Of a stretch of 64,000 bases of DNA, positions 1 through 8,042 are shown in pieces. Position numbers and translations under genes: made by a program. Position 1 is the first letter of the stretch, and every line of letters begins with the position of its first letter. The notes under the pieces were generated by a model. The model made no database searches. It worked only from the letters and a program-made list of their open reading frames with translations, and was not told the origin of the DNA. Source of the stretch: Paenarthrobacter sp. DKR-5 (GTDB lineage: Bacteria > Actinomycetota > Actinomycetes > Actinomycetales > Micrococcaceae); the NCBI RefSeq assembly GCF_018531425.1, contig NZ_JAHBOI010000001.1, positions 248,001-312,000 of the forward strand, written 5' to 3'.

Positions 1-801
1 GGACGGAAGCTGAGGCTGGCTGCGGCGGTGGTTCTCGCCGCCGCCCTGCCTGCCTGCACACCGCCGGCGTCGCCGCCAAGCGCCTCGCCGTCGGCGGGCT
101 CGCCGACGGCATCGGCCACCGGCACCTCTTCCATGTCCTCGGAGCCGGGCGCCACCGCGACGGTGACGGCCACGGTAACCGCCACCGTCACCGCACCTCC
201 GCCGGACTCGGACGAGACCGCTCCCCCGCACACCGGGGACAGGGTGATCTCCTCCCGGATCAGCCACGACTGGGGCTGGCCCGGCCCAGGGGCGGCGTTC
301 CGCATCACGCATCAGTACAAGGTGCCCATCGCGCAGCCGCCGGAGCCGCCGCTGCCCTACCTGCGAACGATCGGCGTCGGAAGGCATCCGTCGGACTCGC
401 CGCCGTACGACCAGATCAGCTTCCGGTTCAAGGGGGCCTTCCCCAGCTACGACGTCGAATATGTGCCGCAGCTGATCAGCGACGGCAGCGGGCTGCCCGT
501 CCCCATGCCCGGCGCCGGCAGCATCCTGCGGATCGTTTTCCATAACGCCCAGGCCCATACCCTCGACGGCAAATCCAGCACCATCGTCTCGGCGCCGCCG
601 CAGGCTGTTGGCTTCAAAGGCATCACCCGGTACGCGCCGGCCGGCGACTTCGAGGGCGTGGTCACCTACGGCGTTGGAGTCGGCAGGCCCGTGAGCAAGT
701 TGCCGCACACCCCGGTGCGGATCTACGAAGTGGAGAAGATCGAGCAGGGCCAGCACTTGTACGTCGTCGCGGTCCAGGTGGACACCACCGCCTGGCGCTG
801 A
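1..801 (+). CDS. AMIN-like domain lipoprotein, 5' end outside the window
   Basis: The reading frame is open from the first base, so the true start lies upstream. The visible start reads as a lipoprotein signal: basic residues (RKLR), an alanine/valine/leucine-rich stretch, then the lipobox LPAC with the cysteine at codon 18 of the window, placing the mature protein on the outer face of the membrane. A low-complexity Ser/Pro/Thr/Ala linker follows to about residue 75, then a compact domain with patterns such as IGVGRH, YDQISFRF and YDVEYVP typical of actinobacterial 'AMIN-like' lipoproteins. Function of the family is unknown; cell-envelope binding is only a guess. The gene ends at TGA and is followed by a 110-bp gap before the next gene, where I see no clear terminator. 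Confidence 0.7.
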   Translation, partial: GRKLRLAAAVVLAAALPACTPPASPPSASPSAGSPTASATGTSSMSSEPGATATVTATVTATVTAPPPDSDETAPPHTGDRVISSRISHDWGWPGPGAAFRITHQYKVPIAQPPEPPLPYLRTIGVGRHPSDSPPYDQISFRFKGAFPSYDVEYVPQLISDGSGLPVPMPGAGSILRIVFHNAQAHTLDGKSSTIVSAPPQAVGFKGITRYAPAGDFEGVVTYGVGVGRPVSKLPHTPVRIYEVEKIEQGQHLYVVAVQVDTTAWR

Positions 802-911
802 CCCGGTCCGCCCGGGAACGGACAACGCCCAGGGACCGCACCGCCCGCCGGGACCAAAGGCACTGGCTCGGTCCGCCGCGCGGCGCCATGATCGACCCGT
901 GGGTGAGGACA

Positions 912-2243
912 ATGGCCGTATTCGCTGACCGCATCGACGCGGGCCGGCGTCTGGCCGCGCGGCTGGAGCCCCTGCGCAGTCGGAACGTGGTCGTCCTGGG
1001 CCTGCCGCGCGGCGGCGTGCCGGTGGCGTTCGAGGTCGCCGAGGCTCTCGACGCGCCGCTGGACGTCGTCGTCGTCCGCAAACTCGGCGTGCCCTTCCAG
1101 CCCGAACTGGCCATGGGAGCCATCGGCGAGGGCGGCGCCAGGGTCCTCAACACGGAGGTTCTCGCCCAGACCCGGGTGACCGCCTCGGAGGTGGCGGCCG
1201 TCGAGGCGCGGGAACGGGCAGAACTCGAGGCGCGGGTGGCACGGTTCCGCAAGGGCAGGGAGCGGGTGGACCTCAAAGGCCGCACCGTGGTGATTGTCGA
1301 CGACGGCATCGCGACCGGGTCCACCGCCCGCGTCGCCTGCGAGGTGGTGCGCCATCTTGGCGCGGCCACCGTGATCCTGGCCGTCCCGGTGGCGCCGCCG
1401 GAAACCCTCGGAGACTTCCCGGAGGCTGACGAGGTCGTCTGCCTGGCCACGCCGGCGCAGTTCATGGCGGTCGGCTACCACTACCGCGACTTCACCCCCA
1501 CCAGCGACGACGAGGTCACGGCGCTGCTGGACGCCGCCGCACGGCGGATGCGCCACGGCGGCGCCGTTCCGGCGGGCGCGGATGCCGACGTCGACGTCAC
1601 CATTCCGGCCGGCCGCGTGCTGCTGGCCGGCCACCTGCATCTGCCCGCCGGCGCACCCGGCGTCGTGCTGTTCGCACACGGCAGCGGCAGCAGCCGGCAC
1701 AGCCCCCGGAACCGGTTCGTCGCGTCCGTGCTCTACGAAGCGGGCCTCGGCACGCTGCTGCTGGACCTGCTCACCCCGGACGAGGAACTGGACCGGGTCA
1801 ACGTCTTCGACATCGAACTGCTCGCGGCCCGGCTGGACGCCGCCACCCGCTGGCTGGGGACCCGGGCGGACACGGCACAGAGCGCGATCGGCTACTTCGG
1901 GGCGAGCACCGGAGCCGGCGCTGCACTGTGGGCCGCCGGGGATCCGGAGTCGCCGGTGGCGGCGGTGGTCTCCCGGGGCGGAAGGCCGGACCTGGCCGGC
2001 CCGCACCTTGCCGCCGTCCGCGCGCCGACGCTGCTGATCGTCGGCAGCCGCGACCACACCGTACTGGAGCTGAACCGGCTCGCGCAGGACCAGCTGCACT
2101 GCACGAGCCGCCTCTCGGTGGTCGAGGGGGCGACGCACCTGTTCGAGGAGCCCGGAACGCTGGCCGAGGCGGCCCTGCTGGCCCGCGACTGGTTCGTCCG
2201 TTACCTCGGCGCCGGCACGGGAGCTGAGGGGACGGCGCCGTGA
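912..2243 (+). CDS. Phosphoribosyltransferase / alpha-beta hydrolase fusion protein
   Basis: Two-domain protein of 443 residues. Residues 1-215 are a type I phosphoribosyltransferase: the PRPP loop VVIVDDGIATGST lies at about 126-138 and LGLPRGGVPVA near 31. Residues 230-443 are a dienelactone-hydrolase-like alpha/beta hydrolase with nucleophile elbow GASTGAG (Ser ~332), acid Asp in GSRDHT (~381) and His in GATHLF (~409), so the triad looks intact. I start at ATG 912 after GTGAGG; an ATG at 888 would add 8 residues. The next gene overlaps by 4 bp, so the two are co-translated. The same domain pairing occurs in Mycobacterium tuberculosis Rv0571c (DosR regulon, similar size). The real substrate is unknown; a nucleotide-salvage role is not implied. 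Confidence 0.85.
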   Translation: MAVFADRIDAGRRLAARLEPLRSRNVVVLGLPRGGVPVAFEVAEALDAPLDVVVVRKLGVPFQPELAMGAIGEGGARVLNTEVLAQTRVTASEVAAVEARERAELEARVARFRKGRERVDLKGRTVVIVDDGIATGSTARVACEVVRHLGAATVILAVPVAPPETLGDFPEADEVVCLATPAQFMAVGYHYRDFTPTSDDEVTALLDAAARRMRHGGAVPAGADADVDVTIPAGRVLLAGHLHLPAGAPGVVLFAHGSGSSRHSPRNRFVASVLYEAGLGTLLLDLLTPDEELDRVNVFDIELLAARLDAATRWLGTRADTAQSAIGYFGASTGAGAALWAAGDPESPVAAVVSRGGRPDLAGPHLAAVRAPTLLIVGSRDHTVLELNRLAQDQLHCTSRLSVVEGATHLFEEPGTLAEAALLARDWFVRYLGAGTGAEGTAP

Positions 2244-3556
2244 GCATGCAGCGGTCCGGCGGCAGCGGCGCGGCCATCGTCTCCGAAATCAGGTCCCTGG
2301 CCCGGCCGCTTGCCACCGACGCGGATCTGGACGGGCTCGCGGAGCGCCTTGGCGGGGAACGGTTCGTCTGCATCGGTGAGGCCTCGCACGGCACGCACGA
2401 GTACTACCGCTGGCGCGCACGGCTCAGCCGCCGGCTGATCGAAGAGCACGGCTTCAGCTGGATCGGCGTCGAGGGTGACTGGCCGGACTGCTGGCGCATC
2501 AACCGCTGGGTGCGCGGCCAGGCGGACCAGGATCTTGACGTGTATGCGCTGCTCGCCCGGTTCGAGCGCTGGCCGACCTGGATGTGGGCCAACCGCGACG
2601 TCGCCGACTTCCTTGCCTGGCTGAGGGAGCGGAACCTGTCGCTGCCCGAGCAGGAGCGGACGGGCTTCTACGGCCTGGACGTCTATTCGCTCTGGGATTC
2701 CCTGCGGGAGGTCCTCGCCTGGCTGGAGGCCAACGTGCCGGAGGCAGTGCCGGCGGCCATGCAGGCCTGGCGCTGCTTCATCCCCTACCGGGAGGACCCG
2801 CACCAGTACGCCTGGGGAACGCGCCTGGTCCCGGCGTCCTGCGAGGCCGATGTGGTGGGCCTGCTGGTGGAGGTGCGCCGGCACACCATCGACCGGACCG
2901 GCGACGCCGTCTTCGACGCCGTGCAGAACGCCGAAGTGGCGGCGGGCGCCGAGCACTACTACCGGATCATGGTCCGCGGCGACCGCGAGTCATGGAACAT
3001 CCGGGACCGGCACATGGCGGACACGATCGACCGGCTGGCCCTGCACCACGGCCCGGAGTCCAAGGGCCTGATCTGGGAACACAACACGCACGTCGGGGAC
3101 GCCCGGGCCACGGACATGGCCCGGGACCGGATGCTCAACGTCGGCCAGCTGGTGCGCGAGCGGCACGCGAACGACGGCGTCGGGCTGGTCGGGTTCGCTG
3201 GCCACCGCGGGAGCGTGCTGGCCGCCGCGGCCTGGGGCACTCCGGAACGGGTGCTGCAGGTGCCGACGGCCCGCGCCGGCAGCCACGAAGACCTGCTGCA
3301 CCATGCGCTGGGCAGGGATGCCGTGCTCATCTTCGGCCCGGACCGCAGCGGCCCGTGGCTCTCCGCATGGCTGGGCCACCGCGCGATCGGCGTCGTTTAC
3401 CAGCCCCAGCATGAGGCCGGAAACTACGTGCCCACCCGGATGGGCGGGCGCTATGACGCCCTGCTGTGGCTCGAACACACCACGGCACTGCGGCCGCTGC
3501 ACCATGAGCAGCGGCCGCAGGAACCGGAGCTGGAAACCGAACCCACCGGGTTCTGA
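2240..3556 (+). CDS. Erythromycin esterase family protein
   Basis: Protein of 438 residues of the erythromycin esterase/EreA-like superfamily. The motif GEASHGTHEYY (about 47-57), with the conserved Glu and His of the family active site, and a second conserved histidine in GFAGHRGS (about 318-325) are present, with GVEGDWPDC between. The GTG start overlaps the upstream stop by 4 bp, so it is translationally coupled to the phosphoribosyltransferase-hydrolase gene. Members of this superfamily are mostly not macrolide esterases; the pairing recalls Rv2030c of M. tuberculosis, where a phosphoribosyltransferase and this domain are fused. I therefore infer a stress-linked hydrolase rather than antibiotic resistance. 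It converges on gabT with only five bases between the two stop codons. Confidence 0.85.
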   Translation: MSMQRSGGSGAAIVSEIRSLARPLATDADLDGLAERLGGERFVCIGEASHGTHEYYRWRARLSRRLIEEHGFSWIGVEGDWPDCWRINRWVRGQADQDLDVYALLARFERWPTWMWANRDVADFLAWLRERNLSLPEQERTGFYGLDVYSLWDSLREVLAWLEANVPEAVPAAMQAWRCFIPYREDPHQYAWGTRLVPASCEADVVGLLVEVRRHTIDRTGDAVFDAVQNAEVAAGAEHYYRIMVRGDRESWNIRDRHMADTIDRLALHHGPESKGLIWEHNTHVGDARATDMARDRMLNVGQLVRERHANDGVGLVGFAGHRGSVLAAAAWGTPERVLQVPTARAGSHEDLLHHALGRDAVLIFGPDRSGPWLSAWLGHRAIGVVYQPQHEAGNYVPTRMGGRYDALLWLEHTTALRPLHHEQRPQEPELETEPTGF

Positions 3557-3561
3557 ACCGG

Positions 3562-4917
3562 CTACGCGGCAGCGCGGATGGCGGCTTCGAGCACGTCCAG
3601 CGCGTCGTTGAGCAGCTCGTCGCCAATCACCAGCGGCGGCAGCAGCCGGATCACGTTCCCGTAGGTGCCGCAGGTGAGGATGATGACCCCGTCCTTGAGG
3701 CACTGCGCGGCAATGGCCTTGGTCGCGTCAGCGTGCGGGTCCTTGGTGCCGTCCTTGACGAATTCGATCGCCAGCATGGCACCGCGCCCGCGGACGTCGC
3801 CGATGATCCCGACCTCGGACTGGAGGCGGCGCAGCCGGCCGAGCACCAGCTCCTCGATGTGCCGGGCGCGGCGGTTCAGGTCGTATTCCTCCATCGACCC
3901 GATCGCGGCGACGGCGGCCGCGCAGGCGACCGGGTTGCCGCCGTAGGTGCCGCCAAGACCGCCCGGGTGGACGGCGTCGAGCAGGTCCGCGCGGCCGGTG
4001 ATGGCGGAGAGCGGCATGCCCCCGGCGATTCCCTTGGCCATCGTGATGATGTCCGGAACGACGCCCTCGTGGTTGACGGCAAACCATTCACCCGTGCGGC
4101 AGAAGCCGGACTGGACTTCGTCGGCGATGAAGACGATGCCCTTCTCCTTCGCCCAGGCAGCCAGGGCCGGCAGGAAACCCTTGGCCGGGACGATGAACCC
4201 GCCCTCGCCCTGGATCGGCTCGATGATGATCGCGGCGACCTGCTCTCCGCCGATCTGCTTTTCGATCATGGTGATCGCCCGCTTGGCGGCCTCGGCGCCC
4301 GTGATCTCCGGGTTTTCCTCGCGGAACGGGTAGCTCATCGGCATCCGGTACACCTCGGGCGCGAACGGGCCGAAGTTGGTCTTGTACGGCATGGCCTTGG
4401 CGGTGAGCGCCATGGTGAGGTTGGTGCGGCCGTGGTAGGCGTGGTCGAAGGCGACGACGGCGTCGCGGCCGGTGGCCAGGCGCGCCACCTTCACGGCGTT
4501 CTCCACGGCTTCGGCGCCGGAGTTGAAGAGCACGGTGCGCTTCTCGTGGTCGCCGGGGGTGAGCCGGTTCAGCTGCTCGGCGACGGCGATGTAGCCCTCG
4601 TAGGGGGTCACCATGAAGCAGGTGTGCGTGAAGTGCTCCACCGCTTCCTTCACGGCGCCGACCACCGCCGGGTCGGAGGCCCCCACGCTGGTCACGGCGA
4701 TGCCCGCGCCGAGGTCGATGAACGAGTTCCCGTCCACGTCCTGGATGATTCCGCCGTCGGCGTCCGCCGCGTAAACGGGGACGCTGGAAGCGACGCCGCC
4801 GGCTACGACGGCCTTGCGGCGCTCGGTGAGCGCGACGGACTTGGGGCCCGGGAAGTCGGCCTGCACTTTGCGCTTCTGTTCCAAGCGGTAGGTGATCTCG
4901 TTGGCAGTGGTGGTCAT
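3562..4917 (-). CDS. gabT: 4-aminobutyrate--2-oxoglutarate transaminase
   Basis: PLP-dependent class III aminotransferase of 451 residues that converts GABA and 2-oxoglutarate to succinate semialdehyde and glutamate in the cytoplasm. Visible family features are NSGAEAVENAVKVAR (substrate/cofactor region), DHAYHGRTN, IADEVQSGFCRTG and the Schiff-base lysine in TMAKGIAGG at about residue 293. I chose the ATG at 4917 (MTTTANEITYRL) because AGAAAGG sits 7 bases upstream and homologues begin here; the frame stays open further upstream but only through the neighbouring gene. It follows the aldehyde dehydrogenase by 28 bp in the same direction, forming a two-gene operon. A role on other omega-amino acids (5-aminovalerate, putrescine-derived amines) is also possible. 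Confidence 0.93.
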   Translation of the reverse strand: MTTTANEITYRLEQKRKVQADFPGPKSVALTERRKAVVAGGVASSVPVYAADADGGIIQDVDGNSFIDLGAGIAVTSVGASDPAVVGAVKEAVEHFTHTCFMVTPYEGYIAVAEQLNRLTPGDHEKRTVLFNSGAEAVENAVKVARLATGRDAVVAFDHAYHGRTNLTMALTAKAMPYKTNFGPFAPEVYRMPMSYPFREENPEITGAEAAKRAITMIEKQIGGEQVAAIIIEPIQGEGGFIVPAKGFLPALAAWAKEKGIVFIADEVQSGFCRTGEWFAVNHEGVVPDIITMAKGIAGGMPLSAITGRADLLDAVHPGGLGGTYGGNPVACAAAVAAIGSMEEYDLNRRARHIEELVLGRLRRLQSEVGIIGDVRGRGAMLAIEFVKDGTKDPHADATKAIAAQCLKDGVIILTCGTYGNVIRLLPPLVIGDELLNDALDVLEAAIRAAA

Positions 4918-4945
4918 AGGGGTGCCTTTCTGGTGAAAATCGCGG

Positions 4946-6376
4946 TCAGGCGTCCAGGGCGGACATGACGTGCTTGATCCGGGTGTAGTCCTCGAGTCCG
5001 TACATTGACAGGTCCTTGCCGTAGCCGGAGTGCTTGAAGCCGCCGTGGGGCATTTCGGCGGTGAGGAGGATGTGGGTGTTGATCCATACGGCGCCGAAGT
5101 CCAGGTCCCGGGACATCCGCATGGCGGTGCCGTGGTCGCTGGTCCAGACGCTGGAGGCGAGGGCGTACTCGACGTCGTTGGCCATCTCCACGGCTTCGGC
5201 TTCGGTGCTGAACTTCTGCACCGTGATGACCGGGCCGAAGGCTTCCTTCTGCACGATCTCGTCCTGCTGCCGGGCACCGGTGATGATGGTGGCCTCGTAG
5301 AAGAAGCCCTTCTCCCCGGCGCGGTGTCCTCCGGTTTCAATGCGGCAGTGCTCCGGCAGGCGTTCGACCATCGAATTCACGGCATTGAAGTGGTTGATGT
5401 TGTTCAGCGGGCCGAAGTAGTTGTCCTCGTCGTTCGCGCTGCCGGTGCCCAGCGTCTTGGTGTGCTCCACCATCAGCCGGACGAGTTCGTCGTGCACGGA
5501 GTCCTGGACCAGTACCCGGGCGACGGCGGTGCAGTCCTGGCCGGCGTTGAAGAACGCGAACTCGGCGATGGCCGCGGCGGTCTTCTTCAGGTCGGCGTCG
5601 GCGAAGACCACGGCGGGCGCCTTGCCGCCGAGCTCCAGGTGCGAACGCTTGAGTCCCTTCGCGGCGCCGGAGGCGACAGCCATCCCGGCGCGGACGGACC
5701 CGGTGATGGAGACCAGTCCGGGCACCGGGTGCTCCACCATAGCGGCCCCGGTTTCGCCGGTTCCCAGGATGACGTTGAGCACGCCGGCCGGGAAGATGTC
5801 CTTGGCCAGCCGCGCCAGGACGAGGGTGGATTCGGGGGTGGTGTCGCTGGGCTTGAGCACCACGGTGTTGCCGGCAGCCAGGGCCGGACCGATCTTCCAG
5901 ATGGCCATCAGGAAGGGGTAGTTCCACGGGGCGACCTGGGCTACGACGCCGATCGGCTCGCGCCGCACGAAGGAGGTGTGGCCCTCGAAGTATTCGCCGG
6001 CGCTCTTGCCTTCCAGCACGCGGGCGGCCCCGGCGAAGAATCGCAGTTGGTCGGCGCCGGCAGCCACCTCCTCGGAGGCGATGAGGGACCGGACCTGCCC
6101 CGTGTTGCGGTGCTGGGCCTCGACGAGTTCGTCGCTGTTCGCTTCGACGGCGTCGGCGAGCTTGAGCAGCATCAGCTGGCGCTGACCGGGGGTGGTGTGC
6201 TTCCAGGTGGTGAACGCCGCGGCCGCGGCCGCCATGGCGGCGTCCACGTCGGCGGCGGAGGAGACGGGTGCCTTGGCGACGACTTCGCCGTTGGTCGGGT
6301 TGACGACATCGAGGACCTCGGTGCCGGCCGGATCGACGAATTCGCCGTTGATGAAGTTCTGCAAGGTTTGGACCAC
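4946..6376 (-). CDS. Aldehyde dehydrogenase, gamma-aminobutyraldehyde dehydrogenase type
   Basis: NAD(P)-dependent aldehyde dehydrogenase of 476 residues. The family signature ELGGKAPAVVFADADL carries the general-base Glu (~247), and the catalytic Cys is in NAGQDCTAV (~281). The similarity of the N terminus (LQNFINGEFVDP) and length fit the gamma-aminobutyraldehyde dehydrogenases (PatD/PuuC-like) that feed GABA to GabT, rather than succinate-semialdehyde dehydrogenase. The GTG at 6376 (MVQTLQNF) is chosen, preceded by AGAAGAGG; upstream codons run into the divergent promoter region. Lead gene of an operon with gabT; the PucR regulator is divergent, 120 bp away. Substrate (4-aminobutanal versus succinate semialdehyde) is inferred from family and context, not proven. 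Confidence 0.88.
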   Translation of the reverse strand: MVQTLQNFINGEFVDPAGTEVLDVVNPTNGEVVAKAPVSSAADVDAAMAAAAAAFTTWKHTTPGQRQLMLLKLADAVEANSDELVEAQHRNTGQVRSLIASEEVAAGADQLRFFAGAARVLEGKSAGEYFEGHTSFVRREPIGVVAQVAPWNYPFLMAIWKIGPALAAGNTVVLKPSDTTPESTLVLARLAKDIFPAGVLNVILGTGETGAAMVEHPVPGLVSITGSVRAGMAVASGAAKGLKRSHLELGGKAPAVVFADADLKKTAAAIAEFAFFNAGQDCTAVARVLVQDSVHDELVRLMVEHTKTLGTGSANDEDNYFGPLNNINHFNAVNSMVERLPEHCRIETGGHRAGEKGFFYEATIITGARQQDEIVQKEAFGPVITVQKFSTEAEAVEMANDVEYALASSVWTSDHGTAMRMSRDLDFGAVWINTHILLTAEMPHGGFKHSGYGKDLSMYGLEDYTRIKHVMSALDA

Positions 6377-6484
6377 GGTGTTCAACCTCTTCTTCTGAGC
6401 TGCTTTGCTACGAGGGTATGCCCGCACCGGCGGGGCGGAGTATGGCCACCTGCACACCGTTCGCGGGGACCGTTAGTGCGTTCG

Positions 6485-6490
6485 TATAAT
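6485..6490 (+). promoter_or_regulatory. Perfect -10 box of the pucR-type gene, leaderless start
   Basis: TATAAT ends 6 bases before the ATG at 6497. A transcription start about 7 bases after the -10 would fall on the A of that ATG, so the message should have no leader. No consensus -35 is visible 16-18 bases upstream (the stretch there is GC-rich). Confidence 0.65.
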
Positions 6491-6496
6491 GATGGA

Positions 6497-7924
6497 ATGG
6501 CTCTTACCCTGGCGGACCTGATCGCCATTGATTCCCTCGGTCTGCGTCCCGTCGGCTCGGCGTCCGGCCGGCCGGATGAGAGCATCCAGTGGGTGGCGGT
6601 CACCGAGCTGGCGAACCCGCAGCCCTTCCTCACCGGCGGCGAGGTCGTGCTCACCACCGGTGCCCGGCAGCGCACCGCCCCGGAGCAGCGTTCCTTCGTC
6701 CGCCAGGTCCAGCGGGCAGGGGCCCTGGCGATCGGTTTCGGCGTCGGCTTTGGCCACGACCAGGTGCCGCCGGCGCTGGTGGCCGAGGCCAACCGGTGGG
6801 GCCTGCCCGTGCTGAAGGTTCCCTATGAGACTCCGTTCATCGCGATCGGCAAGCTCGTGGCGGACGCGCTCTCGGCCGAACACTACGGCAAGCTCGAGCG
6901 GCTGCTGGCCGCCCACCAGGTGCTCGCCGGGTCGCTGCTCAAGTCCGGGGGCCTGCCGGCCCTGCTGTCGACGCTCGCGGAAATGCTCTCGGCGGATGTG
7001 GTGCTGACCCAGTTCAACAGCCAGCTTGCCGGGTCCAAGCCCGGGCTCAGCCCCGCAGCGGACGGGTGGACCCCCCACACGGTGGCCACCGGGCTGCGCG
7101 ACAACTGCACGCTGTGGGTGCGGCGCCCGTTCGAGGACGGCGGGATCGTGCAGTACGCCACGAGCCTGGTCAGCGTGGAGCTCAGCAACCAGGTGCAGCG
7201 CCGGCGCTCCGAGCGTCGGCTGGCCGGTCAGGTGCTGCAGGACATCATTAGCGGATCGCTGACCGGCCAGGACGCGGCCGTGCGGCTCTCCGCCGTCGGA
7301 ATCAACGCCGCGCACCGGCACACCGCCCTCATCGTTGAGGTGCCGGCAGGCCAGCTGCGGCTGCTCGGGATGCTCTCGGTGCCCGAAACACTGGCCGGCG
7401 CCGTGACCGCCGTCGTCGACAACCAGTTGGTGCTGATCCTGCGTGAGGAGGCAACGGCCGCCGCCGGGTTGGCGCGCGCGCTCTCGGCCCATCTGCGCGA
7501 GGCCGGCCTGACCGCCGCCGTCGGCGTGGGCGGCAGCTACCCGCAGGCCAAGGGACTGCGCTGGAGCTATTTCGAGGCGAAGGAAGCCGCCGCCCGCGGC
7601 CTGCCGGTGAACGAGCCGGAGCGGCTCTCGCTGACGTCGCTGCTGCTGGCCAGTGAGGACGTTTCGCTGGCGGACCTGGCGGCGGACTCGCTGCAGCCGC
7701 TGCTGAATTTCGATGCCGCGCACGGCGCCGAGCTGATGCAGACGCTGGAGGAGTACCTGAACCAGAACGGGTCCGTGGCCGCGGTAGCCGAGGCGATGAA
7801 CCTGCACCGGAACACCGTCCGGTACCGGCTCTCGCAGATCGTGGAGATCACGGGCTACGACCCGGCCGTCACGGCGGACAGGGTACAGCTCTGGCTCGCC
7901 CTCGCCGTCCGCAAGCTCGGCTGA
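6497..7924 (+). CDS. PucR-family transcriptional regulator of GABA catabolism
   Basis: Protein of 475 residues with an N-terminal PucR-like sensing domain (MALTLADLIAIDSLGLRPVG, then TTGARQRT around residue 57) and a C-terminal PucR helix-turn-helix, GSVAAVAEAMNLHRNTVRYR, at about 425-445. It is divergent from the aldehyde dehydrogenase-gabT operon, across a 120-bp intergenic region. In Corynebacterium glutamicum a PucR-type GabR activates gabTDP, so a GABA-responsive activator is the natural inference. The ATG at 6497 follows TATAAT by six bases and no Shine-Dalgarno is present, supporting leaderless translation. The gene converges on topoisomerase IB, with a hairpin repeat between the two. 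Confidence 0.88.
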   Translation: MALTLADLIAIDSLGLRPVGSASGRPDESIQWVAVTELANPQPFLTGGEVVLTTGARQRTAPEQRSFVRQVQRAGALAIGFGVGFGHDQVPPALVAEANRWGLPVLKVPYETPFIAIGKLVADALSAEHYGKLERLLAAHQVLAGSLLKSGGLPALLSTLAEMLSADVVLTQFNSQLAGSKPGLSPAADGWTPHTVATGLRDNCTLWVRRPFEDGGIVQYATSLVSVELSNQVQRRRSERRLAGQVLQDIISGSLTGQDAAVRLSAVGINAAHRHTALIVEVPAGQLRLLGMLSVPETLAGAVTAVVDNQLVLILREEATAAAGLARALSAHLREAGLTAAVGVGGSYPQAKGLRWSYFEAKEAAARGLPVNEPERLSLTSLLLASEDVSLADLAADSLQPLLNFDAAHGAELMQTLEEYLNQNGSVAAVAEAMNLHRNTVRYRLSQIVEITGYDPAVTADRVQLWLALAVRKLG

Positions 7925-7971
7925 CGCGCCCCGCGACCCGCTCGATGCTGCGCACGACGCTGCGCGCACCT

Positions 7972-8032
7972 GCGCGAACGGCCAGCAACGGCGGGCTCTT
8001 CCGCGCGGAGGCCGCCGCAACTGGCCGCTCGC
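7972..8032. repeat. Hairpin repeat family 1, degenerate copy
   Basis: Left arm starts GCGCGAACGGCCAG at 7972 and the right arm ends near 8032 with CTGGCCGCTCGCC. The arms share the family's outer GAACGGCCA and inner CGGCGG blocks, but the three central bases (CAA against TTG) do not pair. The tip TTCCGCGCGGA is self-complementary. It lies between the convergent pucR-type gene and topoisomerase gene, so it may also end transcription from both sides. Confidence 0.6.
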
Positions 8033-8042
8033 CGGAACCGCG

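Noticed and set aside
723-2138. Long open frame opposite the phosphoribosyltransferase-hydrolase gene
   Set aside because: High GC keeps antisense frames open; its translation is Arg/Pro/Gly-rich without family motifs, while the plus strand has intact motifs.
2240-3556. Macrolide resistance gene
   Set aside because: The family match is real, but most members are not macrolide esterases and the operon partner suggests another role.
5030-6496. Open extension upstream of the pucR-type gene giving a protein of over 900 residues
   Set aside because: The extension is antisense to the aldehyde dehydrogenase and has no domain; the PucR domain begins at 6497, right after a -10 box.
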